Source of the DNA: Dasyornis broadbenti
Lineage: Eukaryota; Chordata; Aves; Passeriformes; Dasyornithidae
Direction of reading: 5' to 3'
DNA: 64,000 nucleotides
Assembly: GCA_013397935.1 (NCBI GenBank)
Contig: VZRN01000227.1
Location: 1,003,259-1,067,258 of the forward strand
Every line of letters starts with the position of its first letter. The stretch's first letter is position 1. The translations under genes and the position numbers were made by a program. The notes beneath the pieces were generated by a model. It saw nothing but the letters and a program-made list of their open reading frames with translations. It searched no databases and was not told the DNA's origin. Shown here in pieces: positions 22,521 through 33,706 of this stretch.

Positions 22521-25500
22521 TCTGCTTGCAACTAGCCAGCCCAAAAGTCTGTTATCCTCTGCTGAAAATGCTTATTTGATGCCATTCTTTTTCTGAAATG
22601 ATTTTAGAGAAAGAGAGTATTTTCTCAGTGCTTTCCATTGTGTTAGCTACTTGGTGATAAAATATTCAAGGCTACTGGAAGGAAAGTGATGTTTCCTAGC
22701 TGAGCTATATTGTTTTTTCTCCAAACCAAAATCATAAAAATTGTTTAAAAGAATAACAAAACAACTTCACTCTAAGGCTAAAATAGGAGGCACAGAGCTC
22801 TGCAGCTCAACTCTTCAGGAAATCAATAATGTTAAATATAGGGAAATTTGTTCATCTCCGTATTTTTATTTAACGTAGTATTTTCTCTCACATATACTTT
22901 ACAGGAGACTTTTTAACTGTTTAGCAAGTGGGATCCTAAAGATTAACTCCCCAGACATGGAGCAGAATGTATTTTGATTAACAGGATGCTGTGTTAACAA
23001 AATAAAGTAATTAGAAAGAAGATATCCATATGTGCTGCAGAAGCCCATTGCAAAGATGCAAATGGCAGGAGTAGCATAAAAAGCAAGTCTCCACCTCATC
23101 TTTTGAGATACACCGCTGGGGAAATCATGATAGATTTGTTCATGGCAGGTATAAATAATTTGCATAAGTTCCTTGTACAGAGCTAATTTCACCTTCTGTC
23201 TTTTTCAGTAGCGAAACAAGCATCATGATGCCTTAAAACTGTCGCACAGTTGAAGAAAGAGTGCAGAGAATCACTCAAAAATTGCCCATAACCTAAAATG
23301 TGTTTGAAAAAGACTAATCGACTTCAGGAATCAGCTTAATAAAAATAGCATTATGTTCATAGAAGTTATGAATGCAAAGATGCAAAGGCAAATCTGTATT
23401 TTCAAAATAAAAAAATAATCCAAATTTTTAGGAAAAAACCCCACTATATTGAAGGTTATGAATTTGAGCAAACAATCACCATACACTCTTCATTTTTTCT
23501 CAAGAAATTGTCTGTGAACCTGGAGTTTCCTGTATTTATCTCCAACAAGATGAAGATTTGAAGAGCATTTGAGCTAAATCACTTCAAGGTCATTAAACAA
23601 CTGTTGCTATTTGTTTTGGTTTTTTATTAAAATATTCCATTCATATAAAGCACTTTCAAAGAGATCAATATTTCTATGCATGATTCTTCATTTGTTTCAT
23701 GATAAAGTTTAAAAGACTATATCGACTACAGACCAGTTAAATTCCTCTCCACAATAACACGCTCCTGATTCATCAGAAATTCAGAAGCCAGCCAGGCAGC
23801 TATTGTCTCTTTCTTTTCTCTATTGTCTTTATGTTTGCATTAAAATTTGGTATACCTAATTTGTATATATATAATGTAACCGTATATTAGCATATATAAT
23901 ACAGCAAGATACTTTTCTATCTTCAGTTTTCTGCTTAGCTGTTCTTGTGTCCAATAAATGAGGGTGTTTTTGTTATAGATGTCCCTGTGAAATTGCTAAA
24001 CCTTGGCTGTAGTGTTCATGGTAAAATTTTCTGATTCTTTCTTTGGATCAATGTGTAGTTTATGCGAGCTCTTTAAAAGCAGTTTCAGGATTTCAGTGCA
24101 AATTCTGAAAGCTGTTTTATTTATTTGTCATAATAAAATCAAATCTGCAAAAGTCTGCCACCTGATTCACTTCCCACTTACTAAATGGCATCTTCTGTTA
24201 ATATTTCTGAAGGTATTTTGAACATGCATAGAAAACTAGCAGATTTTTCTCCCAAGTAACAGTAAATATGTGTTACTGTACAACTACGCAATAAATTAAT
24301 GGTCAGCCTTTACTTAATCTTATCTACTGGTGCATTTCTAGATGATTTGGATGAGTAGAAAGTGGAAGGAGAGTTTCTCAGGACAGATTTTAAAGGACTG
24401 GCTAAGGAATATTTTGTCTGAGAGCAATTTATTAGCCAGTCCTTTTGCACCTGTAGGTGGTTGGTTTTTTTGTGCATCTTTTCCACAAATAGGCAGCAAT
24501 GACATGCTCTAGGGAGGAAAACAACCTCTCGTTCTTGGGATTGGCACACAGTTTTATGTAAGGAAATGGTGCAAAGCAAAAGGTGCAGGTGCAGGTCACC
24601 TCATAGTCTGAAAGGTGCTGCAAAGTGTGATTACTGTGCTTAGGTCTGCATGGGCACTTAAGCACCCATCAGACTTGGCCTGTTTTTCTTCCCACCACCA
24701 CCCTTACCATACACTGGCCAGCAGAAAAATCCAGGACAGCTGAGTTAGCAGGGAGTTCCCAAATCACCTGCAAAGACATGGGAGACCGTAGTGTGGTCTG
24801 TAGTTTTTTACTCATGGGAGTAGGTCTAGCTCTCATAGTTTCTCTGGTGCACACATCCTCAATTAAGAGGCAAAACAGTGACAACCATTACAACAACGAC
24901 AACTATCCAGTGAAATTTCCATTTATTCTAGAGGAACAGCTGGTATTTACTGGGGAAAAAATGTCCAACTTTGGTTTGTATGACTGAAAAAATCCTCACA
25001 AGAAAGGTGTTATCATCCTAAGATATTGTGGCTCTATAACTCTTGTTGTTGGATTTTGCTTTAAACCAGGGTATAACTCCTGCACCAGGCTCGTCACATC
25101 ATTCTCTGTCCCCGATGGGATGTGCCATCAGACAAGCAGTGCACTCTAACAGATAGAGAATTATCTCACCTACATATACAAACAGCAGAGCGATAATATT
25201 TTGCAAATAACAGAAGTGAAAGAAATGCATTTGACTGCTCATTATATTAGCATCCCTGTTAGAAATACGCCTCAGCTCCTAAAAAATCCCCCAGTGTAGG
25301 CATGATTACAAAATATGACACGGTGTCAGTCTGTTCTCCACAGCGTAGTGCATTGCTTGACAGCTAATGTGCTTTGCTGCACTGTTATTAGCTGTCTTGC
25401 TGCAATGCAGTACGTTACACAGAGTAACTCTGGTGGATGCGACTCTGCCCTGCTCAGCCGCTGAATTCTCAGAGTTAATGCTGATTATCTCGGAACGGTA

Positions 25501-26124
25501 ATAACGTGGTTTTCCAGTGCACGCCACAACAGCGATCATGCAGTTAACAGGAGCTGTGACTGTCAGCCAAATCACACACTGATCACAATTATTTGAGCCA
25601 TTAATTGCAGTATAGCATTTCCTCTTGAGATAAGAATAATTAAAATTTATGCTGATAGATAACTCCAGAGTAGGATTGAAAAAAGAGATTTTTGAATGCA
25701 CATGCAAGTCACACCTTCGACAAGAACTTGCTGGTAAGTCTGACAGTTTATCACTGCTGTAATAAGAAGTGAAAACAGCATCGATGCGAAACAGCAGCAT
25801 CCAATGGACTGAACAGCAACACAGAATTTTCTAGGCAGCTCCAGAAAGATTTGTGCTGCTGTCCATCTGCAGATGGTCTGAGCACCTTTTATGTAAAATC
25901 AGCAGGCATAATGAGGCATTATTAGATACTCAGCAGGAGCCTCTGTCCTTGTTTTTCAAAGCAAAAGCTCCACTTGCTGAGCTGATGAAGCTTTAGAGTC
26001 CATTGGCCCGGATCTTCAGAGCTGGTCAGATAACTAGCAAGTATTGATTTCAGCGAGCTCTATGCATGTGGACACCCAGACACTAAATCACCATCACTAT
26101 ATAGTCTCTCTGTCTCTAAGGGTA
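22521..26124. other. AT-rich stretch, no gene recognised
   Basis: The longest frame in the window apart from LTR shadows that has no repeat explanation lies here (minus strand, 25306-25800, 164 codons). It is Ser-, Cys- and Asn-rich, lacks a known domain, and I do not call it a gene. 22890-23200 and 25300-25800 have smooth single-copy texture. No RNA gene, transposon or array was seen. Confidence 0.4.
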
Positions 26125-27080
26125 TGCTGGTTTAGCTTGGTCCAGTTTTTCTAGTGAGAGGGGCCCACAAAGATGGCTCCTCTGTGAAGCTTCTCGAAGC
26201 CTTCACCATGTCCAGCTCTGAGGTGATGGACATGCTGCTGGCCAAGGCTGGGCCAATTAGAGATGTTGGTTACGCCTCTGTGAAAAACATATTTAAGAAG
26301 AAATCAAAATAATGGGGGCACGCACTCTTTCTTAGCCAGAGGAGGAGGAGTAGGTGAGAGTATGTGAGGGAAAACAACATGGAGAGACCAAGGTCAGTGG
26401 AGAAGGAGGGGGAGGGGGAGCTCCAGGCGCCGGAGCTCTGCAGCCTCTGCAGGCCGTGGTGAGGCCATGGTGAAGCAGGGGGTGCCCCTGCAGCCCATGG
26501 GGGCCCATGGGAAATGCTGAGATCCACTCACCCATGCCGAAGCGAGAGGATGCCCTGAAGGAGGTCATGGTCCAGAGGGAGTCCTAGTGGAGAAACNNNN
26601 NNNNNNNNNNNNNNNNNNNNNNNNNNNNNNNNNNNNNNNNNNNNNNNNNNNNNNNNNNNNNNNNNNNNNNNNNNNNNNNNNNNTGGGGACACCATCACGT
26701 TGCAGCAGTGTCAGGCGGGCTGCCAAGAGTGAGACCCATGGCTGTGCAGAGGAAAAGAGCCTCTCCCCAGGCAGGGGAAGAAGATCTGGGTGATGAACTG
26801 ACCTACACCCCCCTCCATGCCTTGTTCCCTTGTGCAGCTGCTGGGAAGGAGGGAGGGGGGTGAGCGGAGAAACGGTGGCCTTGAAGGGGTTATTTTACTT
26901 CTCGTTTACTCCTCTGACTCTGTTAGTAATAAATTAGATCACTTTGCAACTTAAGTTAGTCCTGTTTGCCCATTTGAGTGTGTCTTCTCCCGGGGTTCCT
27001 TTTCTCAACTCATGAGCCCTGGGTGTGGGTGTGTAAATTTGGGGGTACTTGGCATTTGGCCAGAGTCAAACCACGACGTA
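26125..27080 (+). mobile_element. 5' LTR of a truncated endogenous retrovirus
   Basis: The element begins TGCTGGTTTAGCTTGGTCC at 26125 and passes 'gatggctcctctgtgaagct', 'ctggccaaggctgggccaat' and a TATA-like 'atatttaag' at 26289-26297. A GC-rich centre with 'ctccaggcgccggagc' and 'ctgcagcccatggggg' follows. AATAAA lies at 26928-26933, and the end is 'gagtcaaaccacgacgta' at about 27080. The layout parallels the minus-strand LTR at 17450-18590: a 'gtgagaagctgc'-like block, a GC-rich repeat centre, then AATAAA. The two diverge strongly and are different subfamilies. An 87-base gap interrupts the centre. Because a primer-binding-site-like sequence follows directly, this was the 5' LTR of a provirus, not a solo LTR. 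Confidence 0.75.
26597..26683. other. Assembly gap (87 N) inside the LTR
   Basis: There are 87 undetermined bases in the GC-rich repetitive centre of the LTR, where units of the 'ctgcagcccatggag' type are expected. Collapse of short tandem units during assembly is the likely cause. The true size may differ from 87. Confidence 0.95.
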
Positions 27081-27082
27081 AT

Positions 27083-27100
27083 TGGCGTCCCAAAGTGTGG
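27083..27100 (+). other. Retroviral primer-binding-site-like sequence
   Basis: TGGCGTCCCAAAGTGTGG starts two bases after the LTR end. Retroviral primer-binding sites are 18-base TGG... sequences complementary to a tRNA 3' end. This one resembles the lysine-tRNA class (TGGCGCCC AACGTGGGG type) with one extra base and about two changes. It is followed by 'ctcgagaaagtgga', as in betaretrovirus-like leaders, and then by unrelated AT-rich DNA after about 27120. The tRNA assignment is tentative. Confidence 0.5.
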
Positions 27101-27120
27101 CTCGAGAAAGTGGAAAACTA

Positions 27121-29299
27121 ATAACTATAACAAATGGTCATATATCATCAACTAATAATTAATCTGAGAGTGTCCATTGTGGCAATGTCAATACCATGAG
27201 CTAAGGCTTTGTTACCGCATAAGCTTCATCCCCATCATCTGCTGGTGTGGACCAGCCCCTGCCTCTCCATAAAAGGTGATCTAAACCCAAGAATATCACA
27301 ATCTGTATTCTCACTGCTTGTCCTGCTCTTAACCAGCTGTGAGTTTGGCTGTGACAGTATGAACTCAGCTGCAGAGGCCTCATTGGTGCCAGCAGCATCC
27401 ACTGCCCCTGCTGCTGTCTGCAGGTGGCCAAACCATGGGGCTGGAGGCAACACAGTGGGGGCTGAAATACTGAGAATATCATAAGAACTCCCCAGACTGA
27501 CAAAGCTGCAGAATAAACATATCATTGTGCCCTTGGTGAACTGCACATGCATGCAAAAAAAAAAATGCAGCCATGAACATGGATCCACGCAAGTTGCAGC
27601 AGTCAGCAATACTCAGCACAGCTAGTGCAATCGCTCTACTGCAGGATAGGGATTGGGACATTAACCTTGCGCCACTTTTACTAACCCATTTTAAGCATCT
27701 AAACTCAAAAATCTGGCAGTCATGAGCAGTCATCATGAGGAAAAGCACTGCTGAAATTCAGCTCATATTCCCTTTTGAAAAAAAAAAAAAAACAAAGACT
27801 CTGAGACAGGTGTAGTCTATACTTTTTTTCTGTGAATGACATTTTGGACCCAAACCCCTATCCTGTAACACAGTTCTGTGTGAATGCTAATGCCCAAGGC
27901 CTTTAGGTGCTGTAAACTGTATATTGTATTTAGGCTTGAGTAGCTGACTCCATCACACTGCCAGAGCAGAGAAAGCTTTGATGACCTGCTCCCAGGGGAT
28001 GTACAGATTCTGGAAAATCAGAAGAATGGACAAGCATGGCTGTGCTCTGCAGCAAAGTGTTTTTTCTTAAAGACATTGCATCAAAAACCTGCAGGGTGGT
28101 AATAAATTGCTTTAAGTTTTAAATGTTAAAATCCATCTTCTAAAGTGTGATGTCTACATGAGGCTGCTTGGCTCCTGTGCATTCCCTTGCCTATGCTTAT
28201 AACAGGCATACAGCCCACAGCATTGCGAGACCCTGAGAAACAGGAAATCCCTTGCCCTTTAATTTGAATACTTATTATTACATCACTGAATGTCCACTGC
28301 CCATTAGACACCACTTACCAAATTAAACCAGAATCCACGAGCCAAGTTTCACATGCAACTTCTTGCTGTATTTTTCTGCAATCTGGCTTCACTGGGAAAG
28401 AGATGTGACGAGTCTTTAAACAAGCACCAAACAATGCAAAAAATGTGCCTAAAAAATGACCCTCTACAGCTTCTGCTTGATGTTTGACAAACATTTCTTA
28501 CAGATGTGCATCCCAGCCATCTGCTGGTTCCTGCTCCATTTTCTCTCTGTGTAGGTTGTTGGTATTCTCCCCACACGGGCTCTGTTGCTCAAGCAATCCA
28601 TCACAGCAATCCATTTTGCATGTCAGTAATGTTGTTGCCATTCAGGCAGCAAGACATGGGTAGAAATATGAAATAGAAAATGACCCTCTTATATCAAGGA
28701 AAAAAGAAACTGAAAATTGGTCATTGTCTAAGTCTGGTGTTTTCACTCCTAGGAATCATTCTCTATTGTCTGGTGCAGAGGAAGTTATCACATCTGTACA
28801 GCTTGGGTACAGGACAAAAAAAAAGTCTTTGATAAATGTCAAAACTGCAGTGACCCGAGAGTCACCATCTACAATTTCAGCTTTGTTTCCCAGCAATTAC
28901 TGTAATTCTCTGTAATTCTCTCAATAATTGCACTGACTCATGAAACAAAATCACAACACGGATAAGGAAATTAACACAACTTAAGTTTTCAGTTTGAATA
29001 AAGAAGACTATAGTGAAACAGCCGTAACTTTCTTATGGTTCAGTCTCTGTGTGAGTTTGCAAGTGATTTCATTGTGACTGGCTCTGTACTCCCATTCCTG
29101 GAAACGAGGTAATTTCCTTATTCACCTGCACTGCCTGGCCTCACAGCTCAGATCAGAGACAACACAATCACAGAATCACAGTGTGGTTTTAGTCCTCTGA
29201 ACACCAGATTCTTGCTCTAAGTAAAAAGTTGTTTAGGGACAACTTCTTTAATTTGAACTTTGTATGTGAGAGGACAGAGGACTGCCTTGCTACTGGCAC
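27121..29299. other. Mixed spacer, no gene recognised
   Basis: After the retroviral leader breaks off, the sequence becomes AT-rich. 27200-27480 is GC-richer with overlapping frames of 91-124 codons on both strands, none recognised. A run of 15 A lies at 27778-27792. A 10-bp tandem duplication of 'ctgtaattct' lies at 28901-28920. No gag-like sequence could be recognised after the leader. Confidence 0.4.
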
Positions 29300-30490
29300 A
29301 CAGGCAGGTGAAGTCACACTGATGTTAGGGGATTGCTGAATCCTGTGTTCTGACAGAGGTAAGGCTGCCACACCTCCATAGCCCCAGATCCAGCCATCAG
29401 TGAGGGTGGACTGGTGTCCCCAGAAGGCACATATATGGATACAACACCTATATACATCATATGTACATATATACCTAGCTGGCCACACAGATCAACAGAG
29501 ACAAAGAATAGAGCACTCCAAAAGACACAAAATGCATCGATGGCCTCATCCTGTGCTGTGTCTGTCAGTTCAGGCAGAATGTCCCTTGCTGGGAAATGGG
29601 ATCCTGCAAGGTGAATTCCTCCAGCAGCTGGGCTCAGACACTCAACTCTCTCAGTAGTTGCCCTGGGTTCTCAGTCTCCCCAGCTGCTGGCACTTGAATA
29701 AATGAGCCTCTGAGGCTGCAACCCTGCAGCTGCTGCTATGGGTGACTCCCTGATATACAAAACCATATGCACACAGAGGTGGGTCTCCGTTAATATCCAG
29801 ATCTCACAGTCTTTCTGATCTGGGCCCACTGGTCGCTCCAGCAGCTGCCTTGGTCTCTCCAGACACCAGTCTCTTTCTCACCAGTGACACAGGGGCCTCC
29901 ACCCCTGGTTTCAAACCAGGGGCTGTCACAGAGACCACCTGCACAGAGGAAAGGGCCTTTTGCCTGGGAAAATGGCTAGAAATGGTGTTTAGTCAGAGTC
30001 CAGGACAGACAGCACTGGTCATACACAGAGCACAGCCAGGCAGGTGCACTGACCAGCCCTTGCTTGTACACTGTGTCCCCTTGTCCTACTGTTTTCCCAC
30101 TCATCTCTCTCCAAAACACCTTGGTGCCCCTTTTCCCCACCCTTCACAGAATACCCCATAAGTCCTGTGCAGTCTTAAAATCCCCTTTCTCTGCCCCCCC
30201 AATGGTGATACTCACATCCCTGGCAGTGACCCTTTTGTCTGTGGGGTGATGGTGATTGGGTGTTCCAGCCCAGGGCCTGAGACTCCCCAGGACAGCCCAG
30301 AGGGGTGAATTGGGCCTCACATCAGTGATGGGGACACTGAGAGCCTACATGTCCATGTGCCTTAGGGTCCTTCACTGTAGGGAAGCAGCCTTCAGGAGTT
30401 GATCCTTCTCCTTTGATGCCCGAGGAGCAGCCACTTGGGGTGTAACTGGGGTTCCCCACACTGATTCTGAAGGATACTCTGCGAGCGGGG
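29300..30490. repeat. GC-richer block, possibly retroviral LTR-derived
   Basis: This block is markedly richer in CTGG, CAGC and CCAG words than either side. It includes 'ggcacttgaataaatgagcc', 'gaggctgcaaccctgcagct', 'gtgggtctccgttaatatcc' and 'gctccagcagctgccttgg', which I associate with avian LTR-type repeats. I could not define TG...CA ends, a target duplication or an orientation. Short frames of 60-103 codons run in several phases with no domain. It could instead be ordinary GC-rich single-copy DNA. Confidence 0.35.
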
Positions 30491-31289
30491 ACCAGCTTCA
30501 TGCTACATAACCTAACACAGAAACTATTACATGATTTGCCTAAGGCAACACAATTACAGTGGGTCAAATGTTTCACTTTAAATCTTTGTGGTGTTTAGGT
30601 TCTTTTAAAAACTTAGACTTCGTTTTAGTCACCAAAATATTGATTAAAAAAAAAAAAATCTTGGTTTGAAAATACTCACCTGAAGAAAGTCACTTAAGTA
30701 CTCATTTCCCTAAAATGTGCTCTCAGGCTTAAGTGGCTTTCTTCATAAAAATGCTGCTAACAGAGTAAATGTATTTCCTGTGATATCATGTTCCTACCTA
30801 CAGGACAAATATAAGGTACCTCAAAACTTCACCTGCTCATGAGCCGTCTAAACAGCCAAACTAACTGTTCAGGGACAAGCTGTCAAAAATTAATCCATTC
30901 TGATGCAGCTGAACTCCTAAGTAAACCATATTATTTTATCATGTTAAGCTCATTTTAATAGGAAGTTATTCTTTTTATAAAAGTAAAATAGAACAGGAAG
31001 CTGCTAGCAGAATCATAATTTAGTCACTGAAAAAAATCTTTATTGCAAATGATTCAGTGAGGAAAGTTTTACTTAAACTGAAATGCTGTACTCCAAAGCT
31101 TACATCATAGTATATAATCCTACCAGTGAGAAATAAAGCACATCATAGCCTTGCAAAGAAGAATGATTACAATGTGTGAATCAGTCATATAGAAAGGGAT
31201 AGGCTCCCCATGGTCTGAGGAACTTTAGTTGCTTTGCTGAACAGCTAGGCTATTTTCAGAAACCAGTTACATTATTTATAATGTAAAGA
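30491..31289. other. AT-rich spacer, no gene seen
   Basis: 'gatttgcctaaggcaacaca' near 30535 faintly resembles the core of ancient tRNA-derived SINEs but is too short to call. The rest is AT-rich with 'aaaaaaaaaaaa' at 30646-30657 and no recognised element. Confidence 0.4.
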
Positions 31290-32180
31290 ATAATTATGAA
31301 AAGTCTTTTTCTCATATGTAATCTAAACCTACTCTTCCAGTCTGAATCCATTTCCCCTTTTCCTGTCACTGTATGCCCTTGTAAATAGTGTCCCTCTGTC
31401 CTTCTTGCAGCTCCCTTCAGGCGCTGGAAGGCTGCAATTAGGTCACTCCAAAGCCTTCTCTTTTCCAGACTGAACAATCCCAATTCTCTCAGCCTTTCCT
31501 CACAGGAGAGGTGCTCCATCCCTCTGATCATCCTGGTGTCCCTCCTCTGGACTCACTCCAACAGGTCCATGTCCTGCCTGTCCTGAGGACCCCAGATGTG
31601 GGGGATGCAGCACTGCAGGTGGGGTCTCACCAGAGCAGAGGGGCACAATCCCCTCCCTGCCCTGCAGCCCATGCAGCTTTGGATGCAGCCCAGGACTCAT
31701 TTGGCTTTCTGAACATTGATGGGTCATGTCCAGCCTCTCATCCACCAGCACCCACAAGTCCTTCTCCCCAGGGCTGCGCTCGATCTGTTCATCCCCAGCC
31801 TGTGTTGATCCTGGAGGATGCCCCACCCAGGTGCAGCCCCTTGCACTTGGTTTAATTAAACCTCATCAGATTCCCATAGACCCACTTCTTGAGCTTGCCC
31901 AGGTCCATCTGGATGGCATCCTGTCCTTCAGGTGTGTCAACTGCACCACTCAGCTTGGTGTCCTCTGAAAACTTGCTAAGGGTGCACTCAATCCCTTCAT
32001 CTGTGTCATTAATGAAGATATTAAATAACACTTGTTCTAGCATGGACCCCTAAGGACACCACTTGTCACTGATGTCCATTGGGACTCTGAGTCATTGACC
32101 ACCACCCTCTGGCTGTGACCATCCAACCACTTTCCCATCCGTCCCACAATCTACCCATCAAATCCATCTCTCAATGCTAC
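31290..32180 (-). mobile_element. CR1 LINE, ORF2 reverse-transcriptase 3' half
   Basis: On the minus strand this piece runs from the RT palm-region code near 32180 down to the ORF2 C-terminus near 31290. Recognisable translations include 'FINDTDEGIECTLSKFSEDT' at 32000-31955 and 'MIRGMEHLSCEERLRELGLF' at 31531-31470. The CR1 catalytic box is normally FADD; at 31960-31971 it reads FSED, so one of the two metal-binding Asp positions is replaced. Several stops and frameshifts separate the fragments (63-, 108- and 91-codon pieces). The 3' UTR and terminal repeats are missing at the 31290 end. This copy cannot encode an active enzyme. Confidence 0.9.
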
Positions 32181-33304
32181 ACTAGCCCAAATTAATATGG
32201 AAAAAACTGCAATATCTTTAAAATATTTTATATAGAAAAGCCTTCTTAGTATGTCTTCCTTTCTTTGGTGTTATGCTCACCCTGTCAGTGCTGTTCAAGG
32301 TACTAATGCTGACAGTCACTCTTTGGGGGTGTCAGCATCCTGGGGTCTTTGCATGAAGAAAGGCTGAGAGCAGATGTATCTTCCTCCTTTTCTTCAGGAG
32401 AGGTTGGATGGTTATCCTGATTGTCATGGGGTGCCCATGGTGTCATTTTTATAAATTTTCTTATCCGTTTTTCTTAATTCCAAGTTACTTAGCCTTGTTC
32501 CATTCTCTGTGGGATCTCAAAAACTTATTTTCCTGAACAAGTACCTTAGATCAAGCCAGAGGTTTTTCCTCACTCCATGTTGTCTATATAATGAGCTGTC
32601 CAGATGCTACCTTTTCTAGGTAAACTGTATTTTTTATGTTTATCTTTCTGAAAAGAAATGTGGATTATGGGATGCATACTTTCTTTCCAGCCCCAAATCA
32701 TTGCTGGAGTTACATTTACATTCAAATCTCACCTTCTCTGCCCTTTATTTTTATTTTCTTCTCCTGCCTTAGTTTTTTCAGTTTAATTAGGGAATAAATT
32801 AAATCATAATATCATAAAATTACTGGATGCACTGGCATTTAAATAAGTTATTAACTTGTTGTTTGACACTTGGAAGAAAACACTTGGGCAATGCAATGTT
32901 CCAGCACCAGGAACTTGCACTGCACTATACAATTTATAATTGGCAACTGGACTTCATACAAATAAGATATTTGGCTTAGGCCAGGAAAGGTAGCAGCCAT
33001 TGCTTTTCAGTCTACTTAAATTTTAATATTATTTTAAATTTTACTTTTTAATTTTAAGTTGTAGTTGATTTTAAATCAATAAGGATAAATGTTCCTTATC
33101 CCTGTTGTTGAATGATACATAAAAAGCCTTACAGCATGGTGAACTAATTGTTTAAAATACAAGTAGTTTTTACCCAGCTTTCTAGTATTTATTTAAGCTC
33201 CTGTGCTTCCATGCTAGAGCATTTTAACAGACTTATACAGTAATAAAATGTGCAATCAGAAATACATTATATATGGTCAGCAGGCTGCACAGCCTTGCCT
33301 GAAC
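32181..33304. other. AT-rich spacer, no gene seen
   Basis: The sequence lies between two CR1 fragments of opposite orientation. 32300-32450 contains 'gaagaaaggctgagagcaga', a CR1-like word that may be a further small relic. Otherwise it is T/A-rich with no frame above 70 codons. Confidence 0.4.
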
Positions 33305-33706
33305 TGAATAAGCTGTTCAACTTATTCTTCAGTGACCTGGATGTGGGGACAGAGTGTACCCCCAGCAAGTTTGCTGGTGATACAGAACTGGGAGGAGAGA
33401 CGTATATCCAAATGTAAATGCAGGGTCCTGCACCTGAGGAGGAATAACTCCCTGCACCAGCTCAGGCTGGAGGCCAAACTGCTGGAAAGCAGCTCTGGGG
33501 AGAAGGACCTGGGGGTCCTGGTGGATAACAAGCTGTCCCTGAGCCAGCAGTGTCCTTGTGGCCAAGAAGGCCAGTGGGATCCTGGAGTGCATTAGGGACA
33601 GCACTGCCAGCAGGTTGAGGGAGATCCTGTCCCTCTGCTCAGTCCTGGTGAGGCCACACCTGGAGAGCTGCATTCAGCTCTGGGCTCCTCAGTACAAGAC
33701 AAGCCT
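33305..33706 (+). mobile_element. CR1 LINE ORF2 fragment with internal deletion
   Basis: The fragment begins 'ataagctgttcaacttattc' and translates to an RT segment with 'SKFAGDTELGGE' (33364-33399). The catalytic FADD is FAGD here, at 33370-33381. The next recognisable motif, 'CRVLHLRRNNSLHQLRLEAK', comes almost at once. The roughly 100 bases normally between the two are missing and the frame changes, which indicates an internal deletion near 33400-33412. It continues through 'EKDLGVLVDNKLSLSQQCPC' and 'LVRPHLESCIQLWAPQYKTS' in two frames and stops near 33706. The 3' end is absent, so both ends are truncated. Confidence 0.88.

Noticed and set aside
26587..26793. Frame across the second gap
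   Set aside because: It spans undetermined bases inside an LTR.
29160..29190. 'cacaatcacagaatcacagt' resembling CR1 terminal repeats
   Set aside because: The following sequence does not continue as CR1, so the word match alone is not convincing.
30505..30575. SINE-core-like 'gatttgcctaaggcaacaca'
   Set aside because: The match is short and lacks the flanking parts of the SINE.
30322..30576. 84-codon minus frame with Ser, Gly and Pro
   Set aside because: No domain; it sits in the GC-rich block of likely repeat origin.
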